A stretch of 5,857 bases of DNA from an uncultured bacterium (lineage in GTDB: Bacteria > Cyanobacteriota > Vampirovibrionia > Gastranaerophilales > Gastranaerophilaceae): assembly GCA_902765655.1 (NCBI GenBank), contig CACXAK010000149.1, forward strand, positions 1-5,857, read 5' to 3'. This document shows, piece by piece, positions 5,295 through 5,857 of the stretch. Below the pieces are notes generated by a model. It ran no database searches. It was given only the letters and a program-made list of their open reading frames with translations, and was not told the origin of the DNA. The translations under genes were made by a program, and so were the position numbers. Every line of letters begins with the position of its first letter. Positions within the stretch are counted from its first letter, which is position 1.

Positions 5295-5857
5295 ATGAAC
5301 TTTAATAAAATTCTTATTACAGGATGCATCATAGGAGCACTGGCTTGCTTATATTTTGCTTTCAACACAAAAGATAAATCAGTTATAACTCAAAAACCTG
5401 AAATTCAGCAAAATATAAAAAATAATGAATTTGTTAACACAACTCAAAACAAAAATTATGATGTCGCAGAAAAATATAAAAATGCAGATTCTGTCAATAT
5501 TACAGTTAATTACCCTGTTTCTTTATCTTACAAAACAAAAAAAGCCGTTTTTGATTTAAGAAAACGCTATATTTCAGAATCTATTTTTGAAAATAAGGAT
5601 TATGAACCTTCTGAATATGTTTTCGGTCAAATTGAAGATAACAAACCATGGATGTCTATTTATTTATGTGAAGATAAAGACGCCAAAGAACACAGCATAA
5701 ACGGGCCATCGGAAGAATCGAGATTTATATTAAATCCGACAGTACTTGTTGCGCTCGAATATCCGTTTTTTATAACAGATTCGGATTATGAGTGGTGCCA
5801 TTCAAATGAAGCAATTATGTTACCCAAATCCGTATCATATTCAGGGAAAAATAATGA
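5295..5857 (+). CDS. Membrane-anchored protein of unknown function (3' end cut by window edge)
   Basis: The frame is open for 187 codons to the right edge without a stop. AGAGGA (5282-5287) lies 7 bases before the ATG. Residues 5-23 (KILITGCIIGALACLYFAF) are a single hydrophobic segment after one lysine, followed by a charged, polar, Asn/Lys-rich linker to about residue 65. This suggests a signal anchor or signal peptide with an exported domain. The exported part has an ordered strand pattern and conserved-looking stretches: YVFGQIEDNKPW (109-120), SINGPSEESRFILNPTVLV (135-153) and YPFFITDSDYEW (156-167). I do not recognise a named family, though the GPSEESRF...NP stretch looks like a constrained motif. 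Two cysteines in the hydrophobic stretch (11, 18) are poor lipobox candidates. The gene begins 21 bases after the DXS-like stop with no terminator between, so co-transcription is likely, but nothing shows a shared function. Confidence 0.7.
   Translation, partial: MNFNKILITGCIIGALACLYFAFNTKDKSVITQKPEIQQNIKNNEFVNTTQNKNYDVAEKYKNADSVNITVNYPVSLSYKTKKAVFDLRKRYISESIFENKDYEPSEYVFGQIEDNKPWMSIYLCEDKDAKEHSINGPSEESRFILNPTVLVALEYPFFITDSDYEWCHSNEAIMLPKSVSYSGKNN

Noticed and set aside
5304..5348. Lipoprotein signal in the last gene (Cys11 after ITG, Cys18 after ALA)
   Set aside because: Cys11 leaves too short a hydrophobic stretch before it and Cys18 lacks a proper -3 residue. A plain signal anchor fits better.
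1..5857. CRISPR, prophage, insertion sequence or other dedicated mobile or defence system
   Set aside because: There are no repeat-spacer arrays, transposase or integrase motifs, terminal inverted repeats or target duplications. The HerA-like gene alone does not establish a defence system.
1..5857. Alternative genetic code with TGA as Trp
   Set aside because: The recognised genes use TGG for Trp and contain no in-frame TGA. All five visible stops are TAA or TAG, which is compatible with code 11.

Overview
This is an AT-rich, gene-dense bacterial window with strong to moderate Shine-Dalgarno sites, short gaps and overlaps, and TAA or TAG stops only. It uses the standard bacterial code, with Trp encoded by TGG. 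No rRNA, tRNA, CRISPR array, insertion sequence or phage gene is visible. Base composition and protein flavour resemble an anaerobic gut lineage, either Gastranaerophilales (non-photosynthetic Cyanobacteria/Vampirovibrionia) or a low-GC Firmicute. I cannot choose firmly between them from sequence alone.

Left part (1-2145, minus strand). Reading leftward, nadD (nicotinate-nucleotide adenylyltransferase) overlaps yqeK (HD-domain Ap4A hydrolase family) by 20 bases. After a 66-base gap with a plausible extended -10 promoter comes a gene that runs off the left edge. Its product resembles HerA/DUF87-type ATPases, but its P-loop has lost its glycines. The usual yqeK neighbour rsfS is not present here.

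Middle (2146-3488). cysK (cysteine synthase) diverges from nadD across only 41 bases. A good sigma-70 type promoter for cysK lies partly inside the nadD start, and a 7-1-7 palindrome covers its -10 and the nadD start codon. cysK converges on a 77-residue gene of unknown function. The two 3' ends are 3 bases apart and together form the arms of an 11-bp perfect inverted repeat. A 144-base divergent intergenic region follows, with an 8-5-8 dyad and a promoter for the next gene.

Right part (3489-5857, plus strand). A 594-residue protein of the DXS (1-deoxy-D-xylulose-5-phosphate synthase) family keeps all thiamine diphosphate machinery. It lacks three arginines (R99, R420 and R478 in E. coli numbering) that shape the acceptor phosphate pocket, so it is better called a DXS-like transketolase of unknown acceptor. 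It also carries a perfect in-frame 12-bp tandem duplication. Twenty-one bases downstream starts a gene for a membrane-anchored protein of unknown function, cut by the right edge.

The known enzymes are housekeeping: NAD synthesis, dinucleotide turnover and cysteine synthesis. The unusual content is the DXS-like enzyme, the degenerate HerA-like protein, the 77-residue protein and the anchored protein.
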